A DNA stretch of 64,000 nt from Oxytricha trifallax (GCA_000711775.1 ARYC01001381.1:1-64000), one strand, 5' to 3'; numbered from the stretch's first letter, positions 45,151 to 57,059 are shown. Numbers and translations: made by a program. The notes: generated by a model from the sequence alone, not told the origin.

Positions 45151-45350
45151 TAGATCACATTGAGGTCTCTGGGGACTCCCGATCTCGTTTGCTTTTTAGT
45201 GCAAATAAGGGACTAGCCCTTTAGTTAGTTTGGAGATTCTCTCCTGTATACTGAGTTTCATCTTCTTCTGTTGTTTCTTCTCTTTCCTCCTTTGTTTTTT
45301 CCTTTTCCTTTCATGTTTCTCTTGTTGTTTCTTCTGGTTTGGTTACTATA
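45104..45350 (-). mobile_element. Short retro-insertion with target duplication, copy 3
   Basis: TCTGGTTTGGTTACTAT occurs at 45104-45120 and again at 45333-45349: a perfect 17-bp target site duplication. Between them, on the minus strand, are a low-complexity Lys/Arg/Gln-rich coding-like start, the shared module (AAAGGGCTAGTCCCTTATTT ... GATCGGGAGTCCCCAGAGACC) and a (TTA)n tail of about 30 bp. This is the classic footprint of target-primed reverse transcription of a short or 5'-truncated element. Confidence 0.85.
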
Positions 45351-46372
45351 CTAGGTAAAATAATAAACTCATTTTGAGAATCATTAATAAATTAAAGACA
45401 AAATTAATATAAAGATAATTTTTTTAAGCCCTAAATATAAAACAAACAACTTTGGTACTTTAAAAAAATAATATTAAATAAATAAATTAAGTTCAATTTA
45501 ATCTATAAAATTGTAGTAAATTAAAATAATATCGTACCATAATAATAATATAATAATAAATTATTAATTTTTTGAAATTTTTATATAAAATTATTAAAAT
45601 ACTTCAACGAAAAAATTATATATATTTTTTAATTTTTAAGGTTTTATTTAACAGCTTATTAGAATTAATACATCGAATGTTATTTCTTTGATTTTGCTAG
45701 AGATCAGCTTATCTATAGTAATTTATGCTATGAAGATCATGTAAAACTGCTGCTAGGTTCTTTTGCTATATAGAGATTTCCAATCCCATTAAACTATAAG
45801 AGCTCAATCATTTGTTGACTTAATAGCTTGCAATTGTGATGAAAGTGAACAACTATAGCGATAAAGTGTAATTTATGCTGAGATCCGCTATTGCTGATAT
45901 ATTAATATTATTGCTTACATAATTTTATATGAGATTTACAACAGGTTTTTTGTAATTCATAACTATTCCTTGCTTTTATATTGCTTCTCTGTAATCGAGA
46001 TGCCGATCTCTGTTTTGCTTGATTGCTGATAACATATGAGATGATAGCTACTTAGTTTTAACTGTCTATCATTCTGAATACATTATCTTACATTGAATTG
46101 ATTGCAGTTGGTGTCAAGCCAGGTCCATAAATAATGGAACGAGAGTTTAAGCCAATTTCAAAGGAGTTTGTCGATGACTATTAGAAGATTTCTTATAGGA
46201 GCTATCTATTCTGATCGAGTTAAAGCGTTTTAGCAAGAGTTGTCGGCTAATTGAGCTCTTCCCTCCACCTTTCATAAAAATAAAAATTGATCAAGTAAAT
46301 AAAAATCATATTAATCTTTCTTTAATGGATTCTTAATTAAACAGAAGAAAAGTATGAAGAACACCTTTTTTA
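45351..46372. other. Mostly AT-rich; weak coding-like patches
   Basis: 45690-46250 is GC-richer. The plus strand reads EFKPISKEFVDDYQKISYRS (about 46146-46205) and AIYSDRVKAFQQELSAN, each for a short distance. Not enough to call a gene. Confidence 0.3.
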
Positions 46373-46669
46373 CTAAAATAAATTTGAATTGGGAAATTTG
46401 AAAAATAAATACATAACGTTAATTGATTTAAATTATAACAGCCAAGTATTAGAGTGTATCATAAATCAAATTTGTGAGCAGCTAAGAAACTGAGCAAATG
46501 CATAATAGTCTGCACATCTGCTTAGATTATAAAACTAAGCAACTAAGCAACTGAGCAGATGTGCTAAAAGTGTGCTTACTGCTTAATGTGGAAAAGTGTA
46601 ATAAGCAAATAAGCAACTGAGCAGAGTGAGAGGAACGTGATTAGTAGCTTAAATTATTAAATAAATATT
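46373..46669. repeat. Left inverted repeat with iterons
   Basis: Tandem-like GCAACTAAGCAACTGAGCA and AATAAGCAACTGAGCAG units. Mirror copy at 48122-48419 (GCTTAGTTGCTTATCTGCTTAG). Confidence 0.75.
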
Positions 46670-46693
46670 ATTATCATAATAAACTAAATTTTT

Positions 46694-48106
46694 AAGCAAA
46701 TGGAGGAGGTTTGACTATTTGATCCCGAACACGAATGGGATTGATTATATTACTATTAGTTTTACTCAAAAGATGCCACCTAAGAGCAATAACTATAGAT
46801 AATTCTTCATTCAACAGATTAGACTTGCGAAGCAATTTGAAGATTGGATTGGCCTTGAAAGTGATCTTATAAAGCTGAAGAAATGCATTTCGCACATTCA
46901 GATATACAAAGAAGAGGCATAAAGTTTCTTTTTCATGATAGTGAATATTGTCCCAAACCCTGGCTTATATCGCCTCTACTTCTTTTCTTTAGAATATAGT
47001 GGATTCAAGTTCTTGAGCAAATATGGGATCACTGCTACAAATATTTGCAAATTAAGCGAGACCAATTTATTTGAAATATATCCCAGGCTTAAGTTGATTT
47101 ATGGAAAAGAGGAACAGTATTAAATTCATTCATGCTCAATTTAGATCAATCAATAGATACTATCGCTAGCACAGAGCTCGAGAGATCCAAAAGAGATTAT
47201 GTTGGTAAAGTTCATATCAGGATTTCTAAAAGGTTATTACAAGAGTGAAGAGCTATTCTATCGAAAACATTGCGATGAAGTCAAAGTACTAATATTGATA
47301 GCATAACTTGAACCAAAGATGAAGCAACATGCTCGACTGATTAAAGAGTCAAATCTTATTCAAATTGAGTACGCCCCAACGATCAAATCTCTTTAAAAAT
47401 ATTTGTTGAAGAAGGAGTCGGGAAAAGAAAAGGTGCAAGGATGGGTGCTAGAAGAATTTCACAAGTTAGGATATGGAGGGGTTGTGGATGCAATTTAAAA
47501 CGTGATTGTTTAGAAATAACATTAGAACATGAACGGGGTCTGGTTAGTTGGCCCTACAAATACTGGAAGACCACATTAGCTGAGATGTTAAAGGAAATAT
47601 TCATTTGCGATGTTTTGGAAGATGGAGTCTCTCACTTCTTTGTCAAAGCTGCCGTGGTCGATGTTGTTCCGCAGATCAAGATGATGGATGAAATGAATCA
47701 CTTGCACTTTTTTTGGAAAAAGCAAATTATAGCTAGAATGAAGAAATTTATAGAGGGAAGAGGCTACTCAGTAGATGTAAAGTATGGAGAAACTTAAATG
47801 GCTTTCAAGAACACTTCAGTGGTAATCACAACTAACGATATACCTTTCTACGAGTTGAGTAAAGTTGATTATGATGCATTTATGGAGAGAATCACAGTTT
47901 GTAAACTTAGGATGCAGTCTTTTGGGAGAGGAGGGGCATTCCATTTCTGCACAGTGGACCTAGCAAGACATATATACAAGAGATTTGTATAAAGTAGCAA
48001 GGCAGATGACACAAACGCACATACTGATGAGGAGAAAGATGAAAAAAGATGGTCAAGACAATTAGGAGAGAAAGTCCGAAGTATCATCTATGTAATAGAT
48101 TACTGA
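46694..48106 (+). pseudogene. Rep-like protein with superfamily 3 helicase domain, one frameshift
   Basis: Open with TAA/TAG as Gln from 46694 (first Met at 46773) to 47570; a one-base loss inside the Walker A Lys codon; then open to TGA 48104-48106: about 470 codons. SF3 blocks in order: WLVGPTNTGK (47548-47574, Walker A), IKMMDEMN (about 47680, Walker B-like), NTSVVITTNDIP (about 47811-47845, motif C with terminal Asn), AFMERITVCKL (arginine-finger region). The N-terminal third might be a nickase domain (TISFTQ and HIQIYKEE could be motifs I and II), but no clear YxxK follows, so this is unproven. A single base restores or breaks the frame, so this may be a sequencing error. Confidence 0.78.
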
Positions 48107-48449
48107 ACAGCAATTGTTTTTTATATTTATTTAATAATTTAAGCTACTAATCACATTCCTCTCACTCTGCTCAGTTGCTTATTTGCTTATTACACTTTTC
48201 TATATTAAGCAGTAACCACACTTTTAGCACATCTGCTTAGTTGCTTATCTGCTTAGTTTTATAATCTAAGCAGATAAGCAGATTATTATTCATTTGCTCA
48301 GTTACTTACTTGCTCAATAAATTTGATTTATGATACACTCTAATACTTGGCTGTTATAATTTAAATCAATTAACGTTATGTATTTATTTTTCAAATTTCC
48401 CAATTCAAATGTATTTTAGCAATATAATAAATTTGGATTTGAAGAACAA

Positions 48450-49376
48450 AGAATATATCAATATATAAATAATTACTTTAAGCATTTTTAACTTTATGAT
48501 AAAAATAAATAAAATAAAAAATATAGAAATTCAAATTATAAATATTTATTCTAATTGTAATATATAATAATATATATTTATTGCATTTGTATTATTCTAT
48601 CATGGCTGTACCTTCTAGTTGTTTTTATCTTAGATTTGAATTTTGTTTCTGATTTTTTCTATTATATATCTTCCATCTGCTCCTCCACCTTCATTAATAG
48701 TGAACCTTCAATTTCCTGGAGTATTTTCATCTGCCTCTCCATCCCTGTGATTACATTATTATACAGAACTATCTTATCTGACTAATTCTTCTGTTATTGC
48801 TGTTTGTTTTTGAACGAGCACATCTCTTTCCTCACTCTCTATCTATCACAATACTTAACTTTTGATGCTCTTGAATTCTTGGCATCTCTTCCGCTTTCAA
48901 CTCTTAGCCTGATCTTCTCATTTTAATCTTCATGTATCCTACATCTAAATTGAGAATCATATAGTATCTCTACATTTACAGCCAGTCTTTTCAAATATAT
49001 AGAATATAAACTATTTGGGAATTCAAGCTCTAGGGGATTTTCAATTAACTATAAAGACTACTTAATGAATAATAAAATATTAGAATTAAGAATTTAATAT
49101 TTGTGAAATCTAATTCAAATTATATATAATAATCAAAAATTTTAATATATATTTTACGTTACTTAGCATAACCAATCTTCTTATGATAATCGGACATTTC
49201 TTTCCTGATTTCGTTTAATTTTCCTGCTTTTAGTTCGTATGCTAAGTGTCTTCTCGTTTCTTCTCTGCTCTTACGAGTCAGGACCTCTATAAAATATAAA
49301 ATTTAGATAGTTTTTTGTAGATTATATTCTTTGTGAATACACAGCCTCCATCATCTTAAACATCTCAAGTTTTCCA
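48450..49376 (-). CDS. Possible bZIP-type protein
   Basis: Minus strand from about 49364. MFKMMEA, a GT-AG intron (about 49287-49342), LTRKSREETRRHLAYELKAGK and EIRKEMSDYHKKIGYAK, a second AT-rich intron (about 49045-49165), then ERLAVNVEILYDSQFRCRIHE and VESGRDAKNSRASKVKYCDR followed by Gln-rich and heptad-like sequence (GMERQMKILQEIEGSLLMKVEEQ). The basic RDAKNSRASKVK followed by a coiled coil suggests bZIP, but the classic Asn-x7-Arg spacing is imperfect. The stop, near 48450, overlaps the outer edge of the helicase element region. Confidence 0.4.
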
Positions 49377-49406
49377 TTTTGTTAATATAAATTTAATTAT
49401 AATTTC

Positions 49407-49743
49407 TCATTTCTCTATTTTATTTTATAAAAGCTAAGACTTTGCTTCTTTTGGATCCATGCTTTGATTTGCGTCTAGTTTGGCCATTAGAGTACTGAGT
49501 TTGTCATCTCTAATAACTGTTTCATATAACAGTTCGCTAAGCAGATAACTAGGCTTCCTACCATTCTTCTCGAGTCATAGATTTCCAAAACTCCCATCTT
49601 CCTTACTATCTTCATGATAATCAAGTCTTACAGTTCTTTTTATGGATCCTTGACAACTTGTTAAAATTATCACTAATTCAATGTGCTTCAATTATATCCG
49701 TGAATACACTCTTTTCAATTTTCCAATTTATAGTTTTTACCAT
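49407..49743 (-). CDS. Small unidentified protein
   Basis: ATG 49743 (MVKTINWKIEKSVFTDIIEA) to TGA 49407. After a frame change near 49650: KRTVRLDYHEDSKEDGSFGN, then a TGA (about 49577), then LEKNGRKPSYLLSELLYETV and STLMAKLDANQSMDPKEAK. Two frames are open because TAA/TAG are sense. The second is more protein-like. No domain known. Confidence 0.35.
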
Positions 49744-52700
49744 TCTCTACATATGAGCAACACCTTACATTATGGTGATACAATAGATTATTAATACTTA
49801 ATATTTATTTTAATATAATATAATATACACACCAAAGATTGAAGGATTTATAAATTAATTCTTGCTTTACGAGTGGCTAAAATAAAAACAAATTATATTT
49901 GTAAGTTATTTATTTACAAGTACTAATCAATTACTTGAAATTAAGATTGATTCCTATTATTTAACATATCCGAGATTAGTTTAATAATCGAAATAAGTTG
50001 AATAAAAGTGATTTCCCAAAATGGATACATTTATAAATTATTAGTGTATTTATTTTATCAAATCATATATTTTAATATAACTGTAGTTTAGATTACTTAA
50101 AATCTTTAATTAATTTTGAAAGCAAAGAATGAATCTAAATTATTTGAAACTGACAACGTTATAATTAACTCTGTCTGTCATCACAACAATATCTTCAATT
50201 ACCAGTTTATCACCACTATTTCACAGTCCTAGTAGTTGACTAAGTATGATTATTACTACTACATAATTATCACTATAAAATTGTTAATTTTAGTTTTAAT
50301 TTTGTCGATGTAATATATCACTTAACAAAACTACCCTTTAATTCATTTGTCACATGTTTAATGTCTTTGTTTTTTTTTATATAACTATAACTCTGACCAT
50401 TAACTCAGATTACTTTTTATTAAACAATTAATTTTCACGTTTATTTTAAATCCAGTATTATATATATATATTTATTTTTCTTAATTTTTAATATGAATAA
50501 ATTCTATTATAAGATAATTTCCGAGGGTATGTATTAAAAAATTGCTTTTTGTATTTGATCAATAAAATAGTAAAGTAATTTGCATAAGGTAGGTTGTAAA
50601 AAAATGGTTGATTTTTCAATAGTAAATTATCTTTATTCAGTATTTTAAATGGAATGAAGTTTAAAAAACAGAATTGTTAAATGAGATTCGAACTACTTAA
50701 ATTAAATGTTAAACTCATACTGCTCAACATCTATACTTAGGATTATTTATTGTGTATTAATATCACTTTTTTCCTCTTAAAACACTAGTAATATCCCTTA
50801 AAGATATTTGTGTTAAATTAAGAATTACTCTAAGACTTTGAGAAATTGCTTAATAATTAAAAGATATTCACTAATTAGAAATCATCAATACTTCAAGAAT
50901 TATCGCATTTCCAGTTTATGAAATTTCAAGATCTTTACTCTGTCGATAAAACACTGGATGTGTAGTTAAATTATTGTAAAACTGAACATCTACAAAGAAG
51001 AGATACTGAATTAAATACAAAGATTATTCATAATTTATATCTCAAAATAATTTCTAAAAACAAAATTTGATATGGTTTTGGCTTTTTAATTTTATAAAAA
51101 TACCCAAAGACTATGTTTATTTAATAATAGATTATATCATATGAATTTCCTTAATATTTTATCACTGTAATTTTATCTTATTTTATTTGCTCTTAATTTT
51201 AGTATTAATCATATTAATTATTAATTATTATTTTATAGTTGTTTTTTTTGCTTGATTAAATTCAGTTTCTTTATTATAATTGTTTTTAGTGAGTTTGGTT
51301 CTATATTTATTTTCAAGCGATATTAAAGTATACTTGAAATTTTCTCTTGTTTTATTTCTTATCAGCTTCGAGCTTAAAAGTTTCATTTTTCAAAGAAATT
51401 GAATTTTGGTTAGAATAAATTGAACAATTGCAGGAATACTAGAGGAAATGATATTGTAATAAAATGGACAAGTACCTAATAAAAAATGGGATCTATCTCT
51501 TAATTAATTCAAATGTAAAATATCAAAGTAAATAATTGGAAAATGGGTTAGGTAATAATGAAACCAAGACAAATTTAATACCAAACTATAAAAAAATTCC
51601 TCATAAAAAATTAAGGCACTTAAAAAATTAAAATATGGTAATTAAAGCAGAAGCATATGTGAAGATTAAATAAATAAAACACTAAACTGAAATAAAAATA
51701 AAACATGTAATTAATTGCATTTTAAGTAATTTCTATCGTACTATTAATAAATGTTCATTTAATTTATAATAAATTATTATCTATAAATTTAAAAATTATA
51801 TTTTAAAACTTTTTTATCTAGAAAAACTCAATTTTATTTTTATTGAAAATCAATATAAACGAAATATATTATTATTTATAGTTGATTCGTATTTTGAAAA
51901 TGTTTTTGATAATCATAAAAAAAGCAAATAATACAATAAAAACTTTTAAAATCTAATATTAGTAAAATAATATATTTCTTTAAAAATTGTAATCTTTTGT
52001 ATATATTAAAATATAACATAAATAATTAAATAAAGTTACATATTTTAAGATTTTTAAGAATTGGCACTGGCTGAACTAGGTAAAATCTAGAAATGTGTAA
52101 AATTGTTAAGAAATGTCCATGACCAATTTATAAATTTTTAAGAGTGTTTTTAAGCAAAGCAAATTATTATTTTTTATAATTCTTACTAATCATTAAATTT
52201 TGCATCTTTTCCTTGCCTTTTGACCCTGCTAAGCAAGAAACAAGTTCACAGCGATAGATTTTTTCTTTTAGATAATATGAGAAAAATCCCTCTTCTGTGC
52301 GATTAAGATCAATTGAAGTAAATTTCATACGATTAACTAATTAGTGATCTTTAATTTTTTAAACAAATATATAAAGTATTTTTGTTTTAAATTAAATTTT
52401 ATATATATACAAATTAATTAAATAGATAAATTTAGAAGAATTAAATTGATTGATAATGAGTGATAAGTATAAATCTTTATTATTGTTTGTATTTCGTTTC
52501 TATGATAAGATAGAATTTTATTTTTTTATTTTTAAGTTTATTATTGTTCAAATCATTAAATTCTCAACTATCTTTAAATATATTATTAGCGATAAAATCT
52601 TTCATTTTTTTCTCAGTAAGTCATATGAACAATGTCTTAAGATATACATCTACAGATTACTGTAGTGCTGAAATATTTTATTATTTATCAAATCTTATTT

Positions 52701-53086
52701 TTCATATATCTTAATAATATTTGGTAAATATCAATTAAAATACATATTAATTAACATTTTTTTAATTAATTGGAGGCATTATTTTTTATTATAGCTATAT
52801 TTAAATTTAATTAGAATTAATATCTATTGGTTAAATAGGCACTTAAAAATTTTTATAATTATCTAATCTTTAAATATTTTTACTTAATTATAATAATATT
52901 TAATTAATTTATTTTACTTTATTTTCTTCACTGACAAAAAATCTTGAATACATATATTAAAAAGTTAAAGCATAAACATAATACTCAATTAGGAATCACA
53001 GTTTATTAATGTTTAATGATTCATAATTTTTTCTACGGAAAGCTTTAATTAATATTAAGAAATATACATATTATCGATTTATTTAA
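49744..53086. other. 3.3 kb of AT-rich DNA without recognisable genes
   Basis: Long A/T runs and (AT)n tracts (e.g. 50458-50470). The short open frame at 52450-52665 is Phe/Ile/Lys-rich and looks like chance. Could be intergenic or eliminated DNA, or decayed element flanks. Confidence 0.55.
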
Positions 53087-54282
53087 ATGAGTGAGTCACA
53101 ATTTATAGCCTAATATAGGCTAAGGACCTATGGTGAAACACTGCGTTATGGGTCTAATCCATAATTTACAAGAAATTAGTCCTGGCAAGCTACAGGACTA
53201 TTATCTTCAATCCTTGGCATTTCTAAATATTAGGTTTGAAATTTTTTCCCCCAAAAACTAGATGAATCTAATCAGGATAAGAAAGACAATGTAACAAGAA
53301 TTGATTCTCTGCCGGAATAATTCAAACGCACCATCTCTGTCTCTTAAATGTTGGATAGTCAAAAAGGACTTTCACTTGAAAGTCGATTGATCCTTTTAAA
53401 TAATAGGTACCCATAGTACCATCTTACTGCTTCTCAGCTATATACAATATATAGAATTAGTAAAATCAAATATAAGGTCATGAAAACTAGATTTAAGATG
53501 AATCTTAATTAATTCCAAAGGGTGTAAATGTAGAGATTGTCTAGCTTCAGAACCCTATTATAACAATTTATAGTCAAAAAAAGATTATTTATATCGACGA
53601 GATAATCTTTAAATCCTTCCAGACTTCTTTAAAAGCATGGGCTCCTTGGTACTATAACTGTGTAATAAACAGGTTAGGGATAGTCCTTAAGACTTAAGCT
53701 GTTATTGTTGGAATAAGCAAAGATTAGGGCTTAGAGGGATATATGATCAAGCCTTTCTCAATCAACACGACAGACTGCTAAGATATACTGGAAATATTTA
53801 AGAATTAATAATCAGGACACTCAAGTTGAAAAATTCTGGTATAATTTGCGCAGTCATCTTAGCCTAGCAGTGTAAAACTAAATTAGAGAATATAGATGGG
53901 AGTGTGTCTACAATGCACCCTACTCCTCAGAGTACCATTGTATCGATGAAGTCTTTTCTAGAATAAAGCACCATTACAAAACACTGCTCGTAAATAATGA
54001 CTTCAAGTATTCTGCTTAGCAACATTAAAAACTCATCAAAGCATCAATAGAAAGAAAAGGTAGAGAGACAATGGAAAGAATTGTGAATAGATATATTACT
54101 TTAATGAAAGACTATATTACCTTGAATTAAGCTTTTTATTCAATTATAATTGTCTAGTTTATTTTAATAACTCACTCCATGTCTTTTTCTGATTTCTTGT
54201 GCTTGCCCTTCCCCTCTTTAATCAAGGAGAGATCCTCGTTCATTATATTTAAGGCCCATAACTTTCTGACTCCTCTTTGAAC
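53087..54282 (+). pseudogene. Transposase of TBE-like element b (IS630/Tc1 DDE)
   Basis: ATG 53087 (MSESQFIAQYRLRTYGETLR). A short intron or frame change near 53234-53261; then QMLDSQKGLSLESRLIL, and ASQLYTIYRISKIKYK matching the TBE helix-turn-helix. DDE region: IIYIDEIIFKSFQ with AWAPWYYN (first acid, about 53586-53640; frame change just before it), WYNLRSHLSLAVQ (second Asp reads Tyr), NAPYSSEYHCIDEVFSRIK (third region, about 53915-53970). The altered second acid and frame changes suggest inactivity. The 3' end overlaps the convergent 22K-type gene. Confidence 0.72.
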
Positions 54283-54906
54283 TTTTAGAATGGCTTTGAT
54301 ATCTCATGGTACTGCCTTTTCTTTTTATATTTTCGTGGTTTTGATTTAAATTTAAGCATTGATTGTGCTTTGCCTTTTGTCTCTATAAAATTTGTAAAGT
54401 TAAATTATTATTTTACTAGAAGAAAAGGGTTCACTCTCAAGTTTCTTTAAAATGTCTTCACGAATAAAAATTTACTCATTCTTGACTTCTTCAGTATAAG
54501 AAATATTTCTCACCCTGTTGGCATGTTTAATTAGTTCAATTGTTTGGCTAAAGATTACCAAGGACGCAATATATGCACTTTCTCTCAGGTAGGACTTGAT
54601 AATCTTCATAATAATTCATGAACTTCATAATGCTAGGATCTTCCTGAATCTATTAGAAAATCTTTTTTACTGAGAGCTCTTCGAAGTAAGGCACATTGAA
54701 AGTTTGAACATCTGTGCTTTTAAGGAGTTCTTTGTTGCGTGGTAGGATATCCTTCAAAAACCTCATGGTAGTCTGCTGATCAAGGGGAAGATAGTATCCC
54801 TCTACAATTGTTATAATTATTGTAAGAAGGTGATCAAATCCTTCTTTGACCTGAACTTCTATTGAAGTTCTCTATAGTCGTGTCCTATGACATCGCCACC
54901 CTACAT
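54140..54906 (-). CDS. 22K-type protein of TBE-like element b
   Basis: ATG at 54906 to TGA at 54140. Block for block like TBE 22K: YRELQQKFRSKKDLITFL (cf. QRFRSKEDLHRYL), an intron-like break, EGYYLPLDQQTTMRFLKDIL (cf. LFLPTMEGTKISFLRAIL), VPYFEELSVKKIF (cf. NYPEISVTNLY), LPERKCIYCVLGNL (cf. LPERNYFFGIL), then a Lys-rich tail. Even closer to the copy at 63088 (EDPSIMKFMNYYEDYQVL vs EDPQIM-FMNYYEDYRVI). Function unknown. Its presence with the transposase in distinct element families implies a conserved role in transposition. Confidence 0.75.
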
Positions 54907-55925
54907 TCTTGAGAAAAATTAAAAATCTTATAATTTACTTAAAATTTGATTATTATTTCTGATAGGTTGCTTTGAATCCTGAGGAGATTCATTAGCTACT
55001 AAATTGAAGTTCACAATTTATTATAGCTATCTATATTAATCAGAATTAAACAAATTAAGGCAATTATAAAAACTTGTAAGAGGTAATCTAAATATAAAAT
55101 ATATTTTAGAAATAATAAAAATCGAAAAGTAAGCCATTGAGGGTACTTAATCGTTTTTTGGTTATAATAATTTTGGTTTTATTTCTATGAAAATATTTTG
55201 AAATAATTCTTGATTAACTTTATATATTAATGTAAACACATAAATTTGCAGAAACTTGATTAGAATAACTTATTGTGAATCTTCTTTCTTTATTTTTAAA
55301 ATTTTTATCAAGCAAAGAAGACTCTTGATGCTATTGAAGGCTACTTTAGATTATCAACAATACTAATTTTAAAGTTGATTAATTTATACTTTGGAGCATA
55401 TTATAGAACTTGCTTAAGTTCCCTAAATTGACTTTAATTCAAAATTTTTATATCCATTTAAATAGCTTGAAGGACTTTTAATGAAAGTACTATTGCTTGA
55501 AGCTATTTTCTTATAATTAATAGACAAAGATTGCTATTATACAAAATTTCAAGCTTAGCTTACATTTTATAAATCTCCATGCAAAGCAACCATCAGCAAC
55601 GTCCATATTAGCTTATCAATTAAATTATAAATTAATATTATGATTATTTAATTATAATTTTCATCAGAGAACCATAATTAGTTAATAGCAAATTAATCTA
55701 GTAATAATTATTGTTATCTTTTAAACTGTGCAAGATTAAGTATAAAATGAACAACTGTTTTACTGCTAATTTATTTGTAAGTAATAATAATTTTTCTTCA
55801 TTTTTCATGAAAGTGAGAATTTACTTATTTTCATTATTTAGTTAAATGACATGAATTTATTGGTTTTATGTAGGGTGATTATATTTATAATATATACAAC
55901 AACCAGAAAGTATTTTAAAGTCAAA
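54907..55925. other. AT-rich divergent intergenic region of element b
   Basis: Separates the divergent 22K-type and zinc-finger methyltransferase genes; expected to hold their promoters. No repeat array as clear as in TBE. No gene seen. Confidence 0.45.
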
Positions 55926-56899
55926 ATGTTTAGAAAGAGAAATAAGCTTGAGTTTTACGATGACACAAAGAGATGTGAGCGCAGATATTGTAACCTAAGT
56001 TATGAAATTAAAAATTCCCTAAGCACTCATGTGAACTTGAAGCATAAAGTCGAGAATGAACAGACCAAAGCATGGGAGAAGGAGATGAGGTCAAACTGCG
56101 TTTTTTTGCAAAAAGCACTTTGACAGAGTGTATAATTGTGAACTACATATCAAGATCTGTAAATTTAAACAAAAAGATGCAATAATAATCAAAGAGAAAT
56201 TATTAAAATAGAAAAGATAGGGCATTTACTAAGGGGAAGCAATAGTAAAAATTCTAATTTACAAAGATTATCAATTCATTGCAATAAAAAGAAAAGTAAA
56301 GATTAAACAAGAAACTTCTTACTGACTCAATCATATTCAGTGGAGATATTAAATCTTACTCAAATGACAAGAAATAGCTAATGACTATATGAGAAGATAC
56401 GGGAAGTTATATGAAGTGGTGATAATGCACCCCGCATGGAGACTCAAACAGGAACTACTCTATGACACTATTTTAGATCAATAATTTCTAAATATGCCAA
56501 TTCACTTAGTACATGAGAGATGAAAACTTACTATATGGGTCGCCGATCATAAAAGGGAGCTTGCACAACAATTCATAAAAAAGCATGGTTATGTGGAGGT
56601 TGACGAGGGTATGTAATTGAAGATTACGAAGACAAGAAAACTACACTGCGGTTGGAGTTCTATACTTCCCTCTGCTTCGAAAAGTTCATAATTAATAAAA
56701 AAGCAACGTCAAAGACATCATATCCTATCACAGAGCCGAGAATGTGGCGATAGCTCCTGCTAGAGAGGATTCGAGAAAGCCTGAAGAAGTTTATAGCTTT
56801 GTGCAAAAGATGTGCCCAGACTAGTTGAACTTGAAAGTCTAAGCCAATGATCACAATTTTTGACCAGAATGGACTTCTTTTTGAAAAGAGCTAACCTAG
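55926..56899 (+). pseudogene. Zinc-finger MT-A70 methyltransferase of element b
   Basis: MFRKRNKLEFYDDTKRCERR opens at 55926; C2H2-like fingers follow (CERRYCNLSYEIKNSLSTHV; HFDRVYNCELHIKICK). MT-A70 domain: ANDYMRRYGKLYEVVIMHPAW (about 56363-56425; DPPW reads HPAW), LYDTILDQQFLNMPIHL, TIWVADHKRELAQQFIKK, HGYVEVDEGM, KLHCGW, NVAIAPAREDSRKPEEVYSF (about 56742-56800) and PEWTSF near the end. Frame changes occur near 56100, 56330 and 56650, and TGA occurs at a few sites (e.g. about 56520). Full-length similarity to the copy at 59517-60498. The role of the zinc-finger protein in TBE is taken here by this methyltransferase. Confidence 0.8.
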
Positions 56900-57059
56900 T
56901 TAAATATTGATCATAATATAGTTATTTATTATTGTTGTTGTTGCTAAAGATGTCAAGCTGATTACTACCAAAAAATATGAATACAGTGCTTGATGATAAC
57001 AAAAACCTGAAAAAAACATCTTTAAAAAAGCGAAAGAATAAAAAAAAAGAAATCATGTT
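56900..57059. other. Spacer; possible right flank of element b
   Basis: Includes a short GTT repeat and A-rich sequence. No terminal repeat identified. Confidence 0.35.

Larger units (their letters stand above)
46373..48419. mobile_element. 2-kb inverted-repeat element encoding an SF3 helicase
   Basis: CTAAAATAAATTTGAATTGGG at 46373 is mirrored by CCCAATTCAAATGTATTTTAG ending at 48419. Arms are about 298 bp (46373-46669, 48122-48419). Each arm contains iterated AAGCAACT(A/G)AGCA units (left 46481-46640; right 48165-48330). One gene fills the interior. Rep-type helicase, iterons and long inverted ends together suggest a replicative (rolling-circle or hairpin-type) DNA element or an endogenised small DNA virus-like element. 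That mechanism is inference. Confidence 0.8.

Noticed and set aside
45690..46020. Possible TBE-like transposase remnant (FNGI-like block on the minus strand)
   Set aside because: Only about ten residues resemble PYSPQFNGIE; no DDE context, so similarity may be chance.
47869..48087. Minus-strand ORF over the helicase gene
   Set aside because: Shadow of the SF3 helicase frame, which contains motif C and the arginine-finger region.
52450..52665. Phe/Ile/Lys-rich plus-strand ORF
   Set aside because: Composition matches translated random AT-rich DNA; no support from neighbours.
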